From Janthinobacterium agaricidamnosum (GTDB taxonomy: Bacteria > Pseudomonadota > Gammaproteobacteria > Burkholderiales > Burkholderiaceae_D), in NCBI RefSeq assembly GCF_003667705.1, contig NZ_CP033019.1, positions 62,001-126,000 of the forward strand: a stretch of 64,000 nucleotides of DNA. Direction: 5' to 3'. This document shows, piece after piece, positions 38,170 through 50,200 of the stretch. A program made the translations under genes and the position numbers. The notes below the pieces were generated by a model. It searched no databases. It was given only the letters and a program-made list of their open reading frames with translations, and had not been told where the DNA came from. Within the stretch, counting starts at the first letter, position 1. Each line of letters starts with the position of its first letter.

Positions 38170-38529
38170 ATGAATCTCACCATCAGCGGACATCATCTCG
38201 AAGTGACACCAGCCATCCGTGAATACGTACAAACGAAGCTGGAGCGCGTGAAACGTCATTTCGATCAAGTTATCGATATCGCCGTGATTCTGACCGTGGA
38301 TAACCTCAAAGAGAAAGAAAAACGTCAAAAGGCCGAAGTCAACCTGCGTTTGAGTGGCAAAACTGTCTATGTGGAAAGCCTGGCGCACGACCTGTATGCC
38401 GCGATCGATACCCTGATCGACAAGCTCGATAGGCAAGTGATGAAATACAAAACCAAAGTGCAAGGGCATGGTAAAGAGGCGATCAAGCATCTGCCAGACA
38501 GTTCGGAAGAAGAATTCGCCCCCGCCTAA
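38170..38529 (+). CDS. hpf: Ribosome hibernation promoting factor (HPF/RaiA family)
   Basis: 119 residues from ATG 38170 with AGGAG upstream. The S30AE domain covers most of the protein ([19 protein letters not shown] ... [14 protein letters not shown]). It is a short-type HPF with a small C-terminal extension, binding the 30S decoding region in stationary phase. In many species ptsN follows hpf; here a CoA hydrolase gene comes next and ptsN lies 5 kb away on the other strand. Confidence 0.93.
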   Translation: MNLTISGHHLEVTPAIREYVQTKLERVKRHFDQVIDIAVILTVDNLKEKEKRQKAEVNLRLSGKTVYVESLAHDLYAAIDTLIDKLDRQVMKYKTKVQGHGKEAIKHLPDSSEEEFAPA

Positions 38530-38563
38530 GCGGCCCGCGACTTTCAACCGGCTGTGATCAACT

Positions 38564-38590
38564 AAGGGCGCACATTGCGCCCTTTTTTGC
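38564..38590 (+). terminator. Terminator at the end of the lpt-rpoN-hpf operon
   Basis: AAGGGCGC (38564-38571) pairs with GCGCCCTT (38577-38584), followed by TTTT. Confidence 0.8.
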
Positions 38591-38660
38591 GTCCAGCGAA
38601 ACGCAATGTTCGCCGCGCAGGCGCTAGAATGTTTGCACTTTCACTTCTTTCCTGCCTGCC

Positions 38661-39746
38661 ATGAGCGACCTCGTCCAGATTTCCATCCGCCACCGCACGG
38701 GCCACATCGTGCTCGACCGTCCGAAAGCCTTGAATTCCCTGTCGCTGGAGATGGTGCGCGCCCTGAGCGCGGCCTTGCTGGCATGGCGCGACGATCCGCA
38801 GGTGGACGCCGTGGTGATCCGCTCCAGCAGCGAAAAAGCCCTGTGCGCGGGTGGCGACATCCGTTTCTTTTACGATGCGGGCCTGGCCACGCCGCAGGGC
38901 GGCAGCGCCTTGCTGGAAGATTTCTTTACGGAGGAATATGCTTTAAATCATTTGATCCATTTTTATCCGAAACCGTATATCGCCGTCATGGATGGGGTGG
39001 TGATGGGCGGCGGCATGGGCGTGGCGCAAGCGGGGCCCGGCAACCGCCTGCGCATCGTCACGGGCCGCACGCGCATGGCCATGCCGGAAGTCAATATCGG
39101 CCTGTTCCCCGATGTGGGCGGCAGTTACTTTTTGTCCCGTCTGGCGGGTCAGCTGGGCCTGTACCTGGGCTTGACGGGTTTGACGATCAACGCGGCCGAC
39201 GCCCTCTACACGGGCCTGGCCGATGTCTACCTGCCCGAGGCGCAGATGGGGGCGCTGCTGGCCCTGTTCGAGTCCACGCCGGGCGAAGGCTTGCCGGTCG
39301 CTATCAAGGCACTGGCGGCACCATTCCAGGCCGAGGCGGGCGCTTCCCTCCTGGCCACGGCGCGCGCGGCGCTGGACCGCCACTTCAGCGCGGGTTCAGT
39401 GGCCGCCATCATGGCCTCGCTGGCGCAGGATGACGGCGCATTCGCGGCGAAGGCGCTGGCGGCCATGCGCCTGCGCTCGCCCTTGATGATGTCGGTGACC
39501 CTGGAGTTGCTGCAGCGGGGCGCCCACCTGGGCGTGGCCGATTGCCTGCGCATGGAGCGCACGGTGGTGCGCCACAATTTCGAACATGGCGAGGTGCTCG
39601 AGGGCGTGCGCGCGCTGGTGGTCGACAAGGACAATGCCCCGCGCTGGCAGCCTGCCAGCCTGGACGGGGTCGACGCGGCCATGGTGGCGCGCTTCTTCGT
39701 CCCCGTGTGGCCGGCGCAAGCCCATCCGCTGCGCCACCTCGACTGA
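38661..39746 (+). CDS. 3-hydroxyisobutyryl-CoA hydrolase-like enoyl-CoA hydratase family protein
   Basis: 361 residues. A crotonase-fold enzyme of the HIBYL-CoA hydrolase type: LDRPKALNSLSLEM, oxyanion-hole CAGGDIRFFY, MDGVVMGGGMGV and PEVNIGLFPDVGGSYFLSRL are all conserved, and the longer C-terminal domain with FVPVWPAQ-like end fits. It would act in valine breakdown. Plain enoyl-CoA hydratases are about 260 residues, so length supports the hydrolase call. It converges on rapZ; their stop codons are adjacent. Confidence 0.85.
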   Translation: MSDLVQISIRHRTGHIVLDRPKALNSLSLEMVRALSAALLAWRDDPQVDAVVIRSSSEKALCAGGDIRFFYDAGLATPQGGSALLEDFFTEEYALNHLIHFYPKPYIAVMDGVVMGGGMGVAQAGPGNRLRIVTGRTRMAMPEVNIGLFPDVGGSYFLSRLAGQLGLYLGLTGLTINAADALYTGLADVYLPEAQMGALLALFESTPGEGLPVAIKALAAPFQAEAGASLLATARAALDRHFSAGSVAAIMASLAQDDGAFAAKALAAMRLRSPLMMSVTLELLQRGAHLGVADCLRMERTVVRHNFEHGEVLEGVRALVVDKDNAPRWQPASLDGVDAAMVARFFVPVWPAQAHPLRHLD

Positions 39747-40610
39747 TTAAGAGCGCTCGCGGTGGCGCAGCACGACTCTTTCTTTGGGGCCGAAATACTG
39801 CGCCAGCCGTTCCGCCATGTACACGGAGCGGTGCTGGCCGCCCGTGCAGCCCAGCGCCACCGTCAGGTAGCTGCGGTTGTCGGACTTGAACGACGGCAGC
39901 CATTTTTCGATGAAGGCGCGAATGTCGGCCAGCAGCTCCAGCGCGCTCGGTTGCGCGTCGAGGAAGGCGATCACGGGCGCGTCGCGGCCGTCGAGCGGGC
40001 GCAGGGCCAGGTCGTAATAGGGATTGGGCAAGGCCCGCACGTCGAAGACGAAATCGGCATCGAGCGGCACGCCCAGCTTGAAGGCGAACGATTCGAAGAA
40101 CAGGGTCAGCGGCGCGCGCTCTGAGGCGACGATATCCTTGATCCATGCGCGCAATTTGTTGGCGCTCAGTTCCGAGGTATCGATCACATGGCCCAGCTGT
40201 TCGATGGCCGACAGGCGTTCGCGTTCTTCCGAGATGCACTCGATCAGGGTGCGGCGGCTGGCCGGATTCTGGTTCGGGCGCAACTCGTGCGACAGCGGAT
40301 GGCTGCGCCGCGTTTCCGAGAAGCGCGCCACCAGCGAATGCGTGGTGGCTGTCAGGAACATGACCTTGACGTCATGCCCCTGGTCGCGCAACAGCGCGAC
40401 ATTGTGCGGCAAGCTGACGAGCGATTCGGCGCTGCGCGCATCGACGGCGACGGCCAGTTGCGGCGTGCCTTCGTCGAGCAAGGTTTGCACCAGGCTCGGC
40501 AGCAAGGCCGGCGGCAGGTTGTCGACGCAATAGTAGCCGGTATCTTCCAGCACATTGAGCGCGACGGATTTACCGGAGCCGGATATTCCGGTGATAAGGA
40601 CGATATGCAT
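39747..40610 (-). CDS. rapZ: RNase adapter protein RapZ (YvcJ family)
   Basis: 287 residues. An NTP-binding protein with Walker A GISGSGKS (residues 8-15) and C-terminal [17 protein letters not shown]. In enterics it guides RNase E to GlmZ and senses glucosamine-6-phosphate. ATG 40610 is chosen over an in-frame start five codons upstream. In the usual operon it follows hprK closely; here it is separated from hprK by a REP unit and an IS110 copy. Confidence 0.93.
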   Translation of the reverse strand: MHIVLITGISGSGKSVALNVLEDTGYYCVDNLPPALLPSLVQTLLDEGTPQLAVAVDARSAESLVSLPHNVALLRDQGHDVKVMFLTATTHSLVARFSETRRSHPLSHELRPNQNPASRRTLIECISEERERLSAIEQLGHVIDTSELSANKLRAWIKDIVASERAPLTLFFESFAFKLGVPLDADFVFDVRALPNPYYDLALRPLDGRDAPVIAFLDAQPSALELLADIRAFIEKWLPSFKSDNRSYLTVALGCTGGQHRSVYMAERLAQYFGPKERVVLRHRERS

Positions 40611-40717
40611 AGCCCGATCATACAATAAAGACCGGCACCGCGCTCCCGATGCAATTATCTTTACAAATTATTGCAATTTGGGCTGTGATATTTCTTTGCT
40701 GCACGCGCCAACAATGC

Positions 40718-40770
40718 TGTCGGATTACGCGGGGCCTTGCCCCACCTCGGCGGCCCCGCTAATCCGACCT
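40718..40770 (+). repeat. REP-like palindrome, copy D, interrupted by IS110
   Basis: TGTCGGATTACGCG ... CGGCGGCCCC GCTAATCCGACCT, with the shared flank CCAACAATGC before it. The expected final ACG of the repeat is missing here and is found after the element at 41983-41985, directly following a second CT. Confidence 0.85.
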
Positions 40771-40784
40771 TGTATTATTCCCCT

Positions 40785-41965
<1,181 letters not shown>

Positions 41966-41988
41966 CGGGGATAACAGTATCTACGTTG

Positions 41989-42924
41989 CTAATCGCCGCT
42001 CATGGCGAGGCGTTGCCGTTCCATGAACTCCTGCAAGGTATCGATGCCGCGCAGCTGCAGAATCGTGTTGCGCACGGCCGCTTCCAGCAGGACGGCGATG
42101 TTGCGGCCGGCGGCGACGGGGATGACGACCTTGCGCACGGGCAAGCCCAGTACGTCTTCCGTGGGAAACAGGAAGGGCAGGCGCTCGACTTCTTCTTCCA
42201 GCGCGTTGCGGCGCACCAGGTGCACGATCAGTTTCAGGCGCATCTTGCGGCGCACGGCCGTTTCGCCAAAGATGGCCTTGATGTCGAGCAAGCCCAGGCC
42301 GCGCACTTCCAGCAGGTTTTGCAACAGGGGCGGGCAGCGGCCTTCGATCATGTTCGGCGCGATGCGCGAGAATTCGACGGCGTCGTCGGCCACCAGGCCG
42401 TGGCTGCGCGAAATCAGCTCCAGCCCCAGCTCGCTCTTGCCCAGGCCCGAATCACCCGTGATCAGCACGCCCACGCCCAGCACGTCCATGAACACGCCAT
42501 GCATGATGATGCGCTGCGCCAGTTTTTTCGACAGGTAGACGCGCAGAAAGTCGATCACTTGCGCGGCCGGCAGCGGGGTGGAGAACAGGGGGATGTTTTG
42601 CTCGTCGCAGATGGCGAGGATGTCGGGCGGCGTTTCCAGCCCTTGCGCGATGATCAGCGCGGGCGGACCGCCGGCGATCAGTTCGCCGATCACGTGGGTG
42701 CGCGTGTTGACCTTCAGGCGCTGGTAGTAATTGATTTCCTGGTGACCGAAGACCTGGATGCGGCCCGGATGGATCAGGTTCAAGTGGCCCACCTGGTCGG
42801 CGGCCGACGAGACGTCGCCCGAGATCAGGCGCTCGCCGCCGGGGAAGCCGGCGAACCAGCCCAGTTGCAGACTTTCACGATTGTCGTCGTACAGGCGTTG
42901 TATCGTCAGCGGCGTTTGCAACAT
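41989..42924 (-). CDS. hprK: HPr kinase/phosphorylase HprK
   Basis: 311 residues. It phosphorylates and dephosphorylates HPr at Ser. Walker A GDSGLGKS (157-164), the nearby conserved His142, and the signature [10 protein letters not shown] are present. Its TAG stop (41989-41991) is only seven bases from the right core of the IS110 element, so the coding region escaped disruption. It follows ptsN by 36 nt. Together they are part of the nitrogen-type PTS regulatory system. Confidence 0.95.
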   Translation of the reverse strand: MLQTPLTIQRLYDDNRESLQLGWFAGFPGGERLISGDVSSAADQVGHLNLIHPGRIQVFGHQEINYYQRLKVNTRTHVIGELIAGGPPALIIAQGLETPPDILAICDEQNIPLFSTPLPAAQVIDFLRVYLSKKLAQRIIMHGVFMDVLGVGVLITGDSGLGKSELGLELISRSHGLVADDAVEFSRIAPNMIEGRCPPLLQNLLEVRGLGLLDIKAIFGETAVRRKMRLKLIVHLVRRNALEEEVERLPFLFPTEDVLGLPVRKVVIPVAAGRNIAVLLEAAVRNTILQLRGIDTLQEFMERQRLAMSGD

Positions 42925-42960
42925 GGCAGTCTTCTTCAGGAGTGGAGGAATACCTGAAGT

Positions 42961-43443
42961 TTAACCCGCCGCTTGCAGACTGGGTTGCCAATTGACGATG
43001 CGCGAATGCACGGATTTCGGTTCCGGATCCGTGGCCAATGCCGTACGGAAGGCGTCATCGGAAAACATTTCGGCGATTTCCGACAGGATTTCCAGATGTT
43101 GCTGGGTGACATGATCGGGAATCAGCAGGAAAAACAGCAGATTGACGGGCTTGCCATCGGGCGACTCGAACGGAATCGGTTCGGCCAGGCGCACGAAGGC
43201 GCCCAGCGGCGATTTCAAGGTCTTGCTGCCCTTGACTCTGCCATGCGGCACGGCCACGCCATGACCCAGACCGGTCGAGCCCAGACGTTCGCGGGCAAAC
43301 AGATTGTCCGAGACGGTAGAGCGGGCGATGCCGTAATTGTTTTCGAAGATCAGGCCGGCTTGCTCGAAGGCGCGCTTCTTGCTGGAAACTTCCAGATCCA
43401 GCAGGACGTTTTCGAGGGATAATATTTTGCTAAGATTAGTCAT
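42961..43443 (-). CDS. ptsN: PTS IIA-like nitrogen regulatory protein PtsN (EIIA-Ntr)
   Basis: 160 residues from ATG 43443 (an in-frame TTG three codons upstream is less likely). The PTS EIIA type 2 fold has the phosphorylated His67 in HGVAVPHGRV. It receives phosphate from the PtsP-NPr chain and regulates K+ and nitrogen responses. Usually it lies next to rpoN-hpf; here it is on the opposite strand with hprK. Confidence 0.95.
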   Translation of the reverse strand: MTNLSKILSLENVLLDLEVSSKKRAFEQAGLIFENNYGIARSTVSDNLFARERLGSTGLGHGVAVPHGRVKGSKTLKSPLGAFVRLAEPIPFESPDGKPVNLLFFLLIPDHVTQQHLEILSEIAEMFSDDAFRTALATDPEPKSVHSRIVNWQPSLQAAG

Positions 43444-43786
43444 GACACTCAATGAAATGGTGCAATGCGCAGAGGGCTTGCGAGCCGAATTATAGGCCTG
43501 TTTTCGCGGCCTGTAACGCCAATTCTCAACAGTATACGTCCGCTGCGGGCGCAGTGGGCGCTACAGCCAATGTGACCATCATTTTAGCAAAAAAATAACA
43601 TCGGCGTGTATCGGCTATTTCTTGATTAAAAACACGCGGCGCGCCGGTTTTTCCGCCGCCGAATGCCGATTTTCCGATTTTTCAGCGTCTTTGACATGCT
43701 CTGCGGCACTACTGCAACGTTGTTTTAAAACACAGCCAACATTCCTGTTGGCATGGTTTTGGGGTGTTGCGCGGTGTTGCCTAGCG
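43444..43786. other. Gene-free 343-bp region upstream of ptsN and downstream of queF
   Basis: No credible gene is seen. It is locally AT-rich (43590-43650). It should hold the ptsN promoter on the minus strand, but I cannot fix one. On the queF side GCCAACA (43735-43741) pairs with TGTTGGC (43746-43752); read on the minus strand it is followed by TGTGTTTT, a plausible queF terminator. Confidence 0.5.
43728..43752 (-). terminator. Probable terminator after queF
   Basis: 7-bp stem GCCAACA/TGTTGGC with a 4-nt loop and a T-rich tail on the minus strand, 35 nt beyond the queF stop. Confidence 0.55.
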
Positions 43787-44629
43787 TTACTGGCGCGCGT
43801 TGCGCAGATTGCCCGGCATCGCTCCCGTGCTGAAGTTGCTGCGCCAGGGATTGATGTCGAGGCCGCCGCGGCGCGTATAGCGCGCATACACGGACAGTTT
43901 TTGGGGCTTGCACTGACGCAAGATATCGACAAAGATGCGTTCCACGCATTGCTCGTGGAATTCATTGTGTTCGCGGAAACCGATCAGGTAGCGCAACAGG
44001 CTTTCCTGGTCGATCTGCGGCCCCGCATACACGATCTGCACGCTGCCCCAGTCGGGCTGGCCCGTCACCAGGCAATTTGATTTGAGCAAATGTGACACCA
44101 GTTTTTCTTCCACGGGCGCCTCATCGAGCGCCGCCTTCAACAGCAGCGGCGAGGGCGTGTATTGCGTGATTTCCAGGTCCAGACGGTCGAGCAGCACGCC
44201 GTCGAACTCGCCCATTTTGAGCTTGCCGAAATCTTCCTGCAAAGTCAGTTCCACTTGCACGGGCGCGCCGAAACCATTCGACAAATCCTGCTGGAGCAAT
44301 GCCAGCAGGGCTTGCGGGCTGTCCAGCTTGGTCTGGTTGAACGAGTTCAGGTAGAGCTTGAACGATTTCGATTCGATGATGTTGGGCGAATCGGCCGGCG
44401 CGCTGACCTTGGCAATGGCCACCTGCGGCTTGCCGCGCTGGTTCAGCCACGACAGTTCGTAGGCGTTCCAGATATCGAGGCCGAAAAACGGTAATGTACC
44501 GTGCAGTTCCAGCTCGTCGCGCTTGCCCTGGCGCGGAATCGGAAACAGCAATTCCGGCGCGTAATCGGTGTGGTAGGCGGAGCTTTTGCCCAGCGGGGAT
44601 TGTTCGGCGAGGTCGTTGGTGGTGGTCAT
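43787..44629 (-). CDS. queF: NADPH-dependent 7-cyano-7-deazaguanine reductase QueF
   Basis: 280 residues, the long (YqcD-type) form. It reduces preQ0 to preQ1 in queuosine synthesis. The catalytic Cys is in [15 protein letters not shown], and [11 protein letters not shown] contains the conserved Glu/His segment. The [24 protein letters not shown] N-half motif is also present. No other queuosine gene is in the window. Confidence 0.94.
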   Translation of the reverse strand: MTTTNDLAEQSPLGKSSAYHTDYAPELLFPIPRQGKRDELELHGTLPFFGLDIWNAYELSWLNQRGKPQVAIAKVSAPADSPNIIESKSFKLYLNSFNQTKLDSPQALLALLQQDLSNGFGAPVQVELTLQEDFGKLKMGEFDGVLLDRLDLEITQYTPSPLLLKAALDEAPVEEKLVSHLLKSNCLVTGQPDWGSVQIVYAGPQIDQESLLRYLIGFREHNEFHEQCVERIFVDILRQCKPQKLSVYARYTRRGGLDINPWRSNFSTGAMPGNLRNARQ

Positions 44630-44675
44630 GGTCGTGTGGCGTGAATTCAGTCAAGCACGCATGGTAGCCTATTTC

Positions 44676-44702
44676 GGGGTCAGACCCGTCGGGTCTGACC
44701 CC
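44676..44702. repeat. Perfect palindrome of the GGGGTCAGACCC type
   Basis: GGGGTCAGACCC-GTC-GGGTCTGACCCC: 12-bp perfect arms, 3-nt loop. Similar GGTCAGACCC palindromes are frequent in many proteobacterial intergenic regions. It lies between ilvA and queF. It has no T tract, so it is classed as a repeat. Confidence 0.65.
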
Positions 44703-44724
44703 AGCTTGTTCGCCTGGGTTAGAA

Positions 44725-46260
44725 CTAACCTAAAAACAGCTTGTAGACGGGATTGCTGCTCTCATCCCAATAACGGTAACCGAGGGTATCGAGGAAGCGG
44801 GCGAATTCTCCCATTTCATCGGGCGGTACTTGCAGGCCGATCAGGATGCGGCCCACGTCGCCGCCCTGGCTGCGGTAATGGCACAGGGAAATATTCCAGT
44901 TCGGCGCCATGCTGTCGAGAAAGCGCATCAGCGCGCCCGGGCGTTCGGGGAATTCGAAGCGGTACAGCAGCTCGTCCTGCGCCAGCCGGCTCTTGCCGCC
45001 CACCAGGTGGCGGATATGCGACTTGGCCAGTTCGTCGTGGGTCAGGTCCAGGGTCTTGAATTCGTGTTCCTCGAAGGTCTTCGCCAGCACGCTGGATTCA
45101 TGCCTGTCGGCAATTTGAATGCCGACGAACACGTGCGCGGCTTTTTCATCGCTGATGCGGTAGTTAAATTCCGTCACGTTGCGCGCGCCGATGAGCGAAC
45201 AGAAGCGCTTGAAGCTGCCCCGCTGTTCGCGCATGGTAACGGCAAACACGGCTTCGCGGAATTCGCCCAACTCGGCCCGTTCCGCCACGAAGCGCAAACG
45301 GTCGAAATTCATGTTCGCGCCGCTGGCGATGGTGACCAGGGTTTCATTGTTGACGGGGTGCTTGGTCAGGCTGGCCCGTTCCACGTAGGCCTTGGCGCCC
45401 GCGATGGCCAAGGCGCCGGACGGCTCCAGAATGCTGCGCGTATCCGTAAACACATCCTTGATGGCGGCGCAGATGGCGTCCGTGTCGACGGTGATGATTT
45501 CATCGACATACGCCTGCACCAGGCGGAAGGTTTCCTCGCCGGCCAGGCGCACGGCCGTGCCGTCGGCAAACAGGCCCACGTCGTTCAGGGTCACGCGTTC
45601 GCCCGCCTTCAGCGAGCGGGCCATGGCATTCGAATCGACGCTTTGCACGCCGATGATCTTGATGTCGGGGCGAATCTGTTTTACGTAGGCAGCAATGCCG
45701 GCGATCAGGCCGCCGCCGCCGATGGGGGCGAAGATGGCGTGGATGGGGCCGGCGTGCTGGCGCAGGATTTCCATGCCGATCGTGCCCTGGCCGGCGATCA
45801 CGTCCGGGTCGTCGAACGGGTGCACGAAGGTCAGCTTCTGTTCCTTTTCCAGAGTCAGCGCATGGTTGTAGGCATCCGTGTACGACTCGCCGTGCAGCAC
45901 CACTTCCACGTTCACGCCGCCGCGCCCCTTGACCGCCTCGACCTTCACCAGCGGCGTGGTAGTGGGCATGACGATGACGGCACGGCAACCCATGCGGGCG
46001 GCCGACAGGGCCACGCCCTGGGCATGGTTGCCGGCCGAGGCGCAGATCACGCCGCGCTTGCGTTCCGCTTCGCTGAGCTTGGACATCTTGTTGTAGGCGC
46101 CGCGAATCTTGAAGCTGAACACGCTTTGCATGTCTTCGCGCTTGAAGTAAATCTGGTTGTTCAGGCGCTGCGACAGGGCTGGGGCCAGTTCCAGCGGCGT
46201 TTCGGTGGCGACGTCATAGACGCGGGCGGTCAGGATTTTCTTGAGGTAGTCGATGTTCAT
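44725..46260 (-). CDS. ilvA: Threonine ammonia-lyase, biosynthetic (IlvA)
   Basis: 511 residues from ATG 46260. A PLP enzyme making 2-oxobutanoate for isoleucine. The PLP Lys51 is in FSFKIRGAYNK; SAGNHAQGVA and the phosphate-binding IGGGGLIAGIA loop are present. Two ACT-like regulatory regions (about 330-420 and 425-511) mark the allosteric biosynthetic form. The frame is open beyond the start into the neighbouring yqaA gene, but without family similarity. Confidence 0.95.
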   Translation of the reverse strand: MNIDYLKKILTARVYDVATETPLELAPALSQRLNNQIYFKREDMQSVFSFKIRGAYNKMSKLSEAERKRGVICASAGNHAQGVALSAARMGCRAVIVMPTTTPLVKVEAVKGRGGVNVEVVLHGESYTDAYNHALTLEKEQKLTFVHPFDDPDVIAGQGTIGMEILRQHAGPIHAIFAPIGGGGLIAGIAAYVKQIRPDIKIIGVQSVDSNAMARSLKAGERVTLNDVGLFADGTAVRLAGEETFRLVQAYVDEIITVDTDAICAAIKDVFTDTRSILEPSGALAIAGAKAYVERASLTKHPVNNETLVTIASGANMNFDRLRFVAERAELGEFREAVFAVTMREQRGSFKRFCSLIGARNVTEFNYRISDEKAAHVFVGIQIADRHESSVLAKTFEEHEFKTLDLTHDELAKSHIRHLVGGKSRLAQDELLYRFEFPERPGALMRFLDSMAPNWNISLCHYRSQGGDVGRILIGLQVPPDEMGEFARFLDTLGYRYWDESSNPVYKLFLG

Positions 46261-46461
46261 AGTCTGCAAGCAAGTGATTCTGGGCCAGAAAGGGTCTGGA
46301 GCGTGTCTGTCGATAGCGGCGGCGCGGCGGCGGATAGCCTGGCGACAATAATGCTCTGTGGAACTGCGGGCGGGTCTGCCTTTGCCAGCCGGCGCGATGT
46401 GTGCGGCGCCCAGGCTGCTCTTCATTATAATGGAGAGCCTTACCGCATCGCGAAGTGTTCC

Positions 46462-46953
46462 ATGATCGAATCCGCAATCGCCTGGCTGCTGCAGCTGATC
46501 GCAGCACCGGAAGTCGGGCTGACATCGGTCTTTCTGATCAGCTTTATTTCCGCTACCCTCTTGCCGCTCGGCTCGGAGCCGGCCGTGTTTGCCGTCATCA
46601 AGGCCAATCCCGCGCTGTTCTGGGCCGCCATCGGCGTCGCCACCCTGGGCAATACCCTGGGCGGCATCGTCGACTACTGGATGGGCTACCGGGCCAAGCA
46701 GGCGTTCGCCAAGGAGCGCGATACGCGCTGGTTCCGCTGGCTGGCCCGCTATGGCGCCAAGACCATGCTGCTGGCCTGGCTGCCCCTCGTGGGCGATCCC
46801 CTGTGTACCCTGGCGGGCTGGCTCAAGTTGCCGTTCTGGCCCAGCGTGGCCTATATGGCCATCGGCAAGTGCGCACGCTACCTGACCATGACAGGCTTGC
46901 TGCTCTACGTCCCCGATGGTGTTTGGCACCGGATCGGCCAGATGCTGGCTTGA
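46462..46953 (+). CDS. yqaA: YqaA-family (DedA-related) membrane protein
   Basis: 163 residues with four or so hydrophobic segments. ATLLPLGSEPAVF, the Gly-rich GVATLGNTLGGIVDYWMGY, and WLPLVGDPLCTLAGWLKLP are typical of YqaA/SNARE-associated (VTT domain) proteins. It is a likely lipid-related membrane protein; exact substrate unknown. It is divergent from ilvA; TATAAT at 46426-46431 may be its -10 element. Confidence 0.82.
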   Translation: MIESAIAWLLQLIAAPEVGLTSVFLISFISATLLPLGSEPAVFAVIKANPALFWAAIGVATLGNTLGGIVDYWMGYRAKQAFAKERDTRWFRWLARYGAKTMLLAWLPLVGDPLCTLAGWLKLPFWPSVAYMAIGKCARYLTMTGLLLYVPDGVWHRIGQMLA

Positions 46954-47209
46954 ATGGGACGGCCTGCAACGCCAGTTTGCCCCATTTCGTGCAGTTCGAT
47001 AGTTCGCAGCAGGGTCTGATTTTTGGTATTTTTTCGTTGAAAATTCGTGGAATCTGGTTTTTTATTCGGCAATGGAGGGCTTTTCCATATTTGCTATGGT
47101 GGCGGATGCGGTGCTTAAACCTTAGGCTGCCTAAGGCTGTTCCCGCATGGTGCGGCGCAATAAGATAAAATGGGTCTTTAGGGTCCAGTCCACATCGTCA
47201 CCACACTCC

Positions 47210-50200
47210 ATGAACGCTCCCGCACAAATCCAAGCTTTACTGGCAGAAACGCCGAATGGTCCCGCAGCAAGCCGCCTGCGCGAAATCCCGTATAACTACA
47301 CGTCGTTTTCCGATCGCGAGATCGTCATACGCCTGTTGGGGGAGGACTCCTGGCGCCTGCTCGACGAGCTGCGCGGCGCCCGCCAGACGGGCCGTTCGGC
47401 CCGCATGCTGTACGAGGTGCTGGGCGATATCTGGGTCGTGCGCCGCAACCCCTATCTGCAGGATGACTTGCTCGACAATCCGAAGCGCCGCCAGGGCTTG
47501 ATCGATGCCTTGCATCACCGCCTGGCCGAAGTCGACAAGCGCCGCCTGTCCATCGATGCGGCCGGCGGCGACGTGGCCGCCAGCGGCGAGACGCCGGAAG
47601 TGGCGCAGGCGCGCAGCCATAACGTCGAACTGCTGCTCAAGGCCGCCAGCAAGGCCGTGGCCGACTTTGGCGATGAATTCCGCAAGACCTACGACTTGCG
47701 CAAGCGCACGGTCAAGGTGCTGGGCCGCTACACGGAAAAACACAATGTGCGCTTCGACGGCATGACGCGCGTGTCGCACGTGACGGATGCCACCGACTGG
47801 CGCGTGGAATACCCGTTCGTCGTGCTCACGCCCGACACGGAAGAGGAAATGGCTGGCCTGGTCAAGGGCTGTATCGAACTGGGGCTGACCATCATCCCGC
47901 GCGGCGGCGGCACCGGCTACACGGGCGGCGCGATTCCATTGACGCCGATGTCGGCCGTCATCAACACGGAAAAACTGATCACCCTGGGTGCCGTGGAAAT
48001 GACGGTCTTGCCGGGCTTGACGCACGAATACGCGACGATCAATTCGGGCGCGGGCGTGATCACGAACAAGGTCTCGGAAGCGGCGGAGAAGGCCGGTTTC
48101 GTGTTTGCCGTCGACCCCACCTCGGCCCACGCCTCTTGCATCGGCGGCAACGTCGCCATGAATGCGGGCGGCAAGAAAGCCGTGCTGTGGGGCACGGCGC
48201 TCGACAACCTGGCCTCGTGGCGCATGGTTGACCCGAACGGCGACTGGCTCGACGTCACGCGCCTCGACCATAACCTGGGCAAGATCCACGATATCGCACT
48301 GGCACGCTTCCAGCTGGAATGGCGTCACCCGAGCACGCGCGACGCGACGAAACCGAACGCGCCGTTCAAGACGGAAATCCTGGAAATTCCTGGCCGTAAA
48401 TTCCGCAAGGAAGGCCTGGGCAAGGACGTGACGGACAAATTCCTCGCCGGCTTGCCGGGCATTCAGAAAGAAGGCTGCGACGGCCTGATCACGTCGGCGC
48501 GCTGGATTCTGCACAAGATGCCGAAGTTCGCCCGCACCGTCTGCCTGGAATTCTTCGGCCAGGCGCGCGACGCGATTCCGTCGATCGTGGAAATCAAGGA
48601 TTACCTGGACGGCTTGCCGGCGAAAGGCGAGCAATACACGAGCATCCGCCTGGCGGGCCTCGAGCACCTGGACGAGCGCTACCTGCGCGCCGTCGGCTAC
48701 GCCACCAAGTCGAAGCGGGGCGTGCTGCCGAAGATGGCCCTGTTTGGCGACATCGTCGGCGACGATGAAAACGCCGTCGCGCAAGCGGCGTCGGAAGTGG
48801 TGCGCATCGCCAACACCCGCGTGGGTGAAGGTTTTGTGGCCGTCAGCCCCGAAGCGCGCAAGAAATTCTGGCTCGACCGTGCCCGCACGGCGGCGATCGC
48901 CAAGCACACGAACGCTTTTAAAATCAATGAAGACGTCGTCATTCCCCTGAACCGCATGGGCGAATACACGGATGGTATCGAACGCATCAATATCGAGCTG
49001 TCGATCAAGAACAAGCTGCAACTGGCCGACGCCCTCAGCGAATTCTTTGCCAAGGGTAACTTGCCAATCGGCAAGAGCGACGATGCATCGGACGACCGCG
49101 TCGACGACGCTGAAATGCTGGGCGACCGCGCCGAGCAGGCGCAGCAGTTGCTGGCGCAAGTGACGGCGCGCTGGACCTATCTGCTGGCCCAGCTCGACCG
49201 TCCGCTGGTCGACGTGAAGGGCGAACTGGCCGAACTGGGTATGGAGCGCCTGTTGCCCGTGTTCGATGCACGCCTGCAAACGCAGCCGAACGCCACCCTG
49301 TTCGACGTGGTGCAGGACCGCACGGTGCGCATCACGTGGAAGCAGGAAATCCGCGCCCAGCTGCGCCAGATCTTCAACGGCGCCGCTTTCAAACTGATCC
49401 TCGACGAGGCCACTGCCATTCACGCGCGCATTTTGCGTAGCCGCGTGTTTGTCGCGCTGCACATGCATGCGGGCGACGGCAACGTGCACACGAACTTGCC
49501 CGTCAACTCGGACAATTACGAAATGCTGCAGGACGCCCATGAAGCTGTGGGCCGCATCATGATCCTGGCCCGCTCGCTCAATGGCGTCATTTCCGGCGAG
49601 CACGGTATCGGCATCACCAAGCTGGAATTTTTGACGGAAGAAGAGATCGGCGACTTCCGCAGCTACAAGCAGCGCATCGATCCCGAAGGCCGTTTCAACA
49701 AGGGCAAGCTGCTGAACCTGCCGGGCATGGGCGCCGACTTGCGCAATGCCTACACGCCATCGTTCGGCCTGATGGGACACGAATCGCTGATCATGCAGCA
49801 AAGCGATATCGGCGCTATCGCCGACAGCGTCAAGGACTGCTTGCGTTGCGGCAAGTGCAAACCCGTGTGCTCGACCCACGTGCCGCGCGCCAACTTGCTG
49901 TACTCGCCGCGCGACAAGATTTTGGCCACCTCGTCCCTGATCGAAGCCTTCCTGTACGAAGAGCAGACGCGCCGCGGCATTTCCATCAAGCATTGGGAAG
50001 AGTTCGAAGACGTGGCCGACCACTGCACGGTCTGCCATAAATGCGTGACGCCTTGCCCCGTGAACATCGACTTCGGCGATGTGTCGATGAACATGCGCAA
50101 TTTGCTGCGCAAGATGGACAAGAAGAGCTTTAATCCGGGCACCAAGGCGACGATGATGTTCCTCAACGCCACCGATCCCGTGACCATCAACGCCACGCGC

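Noticed and set aside
41966..41980. Bridge RNA in the right end, as in IS1111-group elements
   Set aside because: Only about 15 nt lie between the transposase stop and the right core. All guide-like segments are in the left end, as in the IS110 group.
44676..44702. The GGGGTCAGACCC palindrome as an ilvA terminator
   Set aside because: The stem is strong, but neither strand has a T tract after it. It is better treated as a dispersed repeat.
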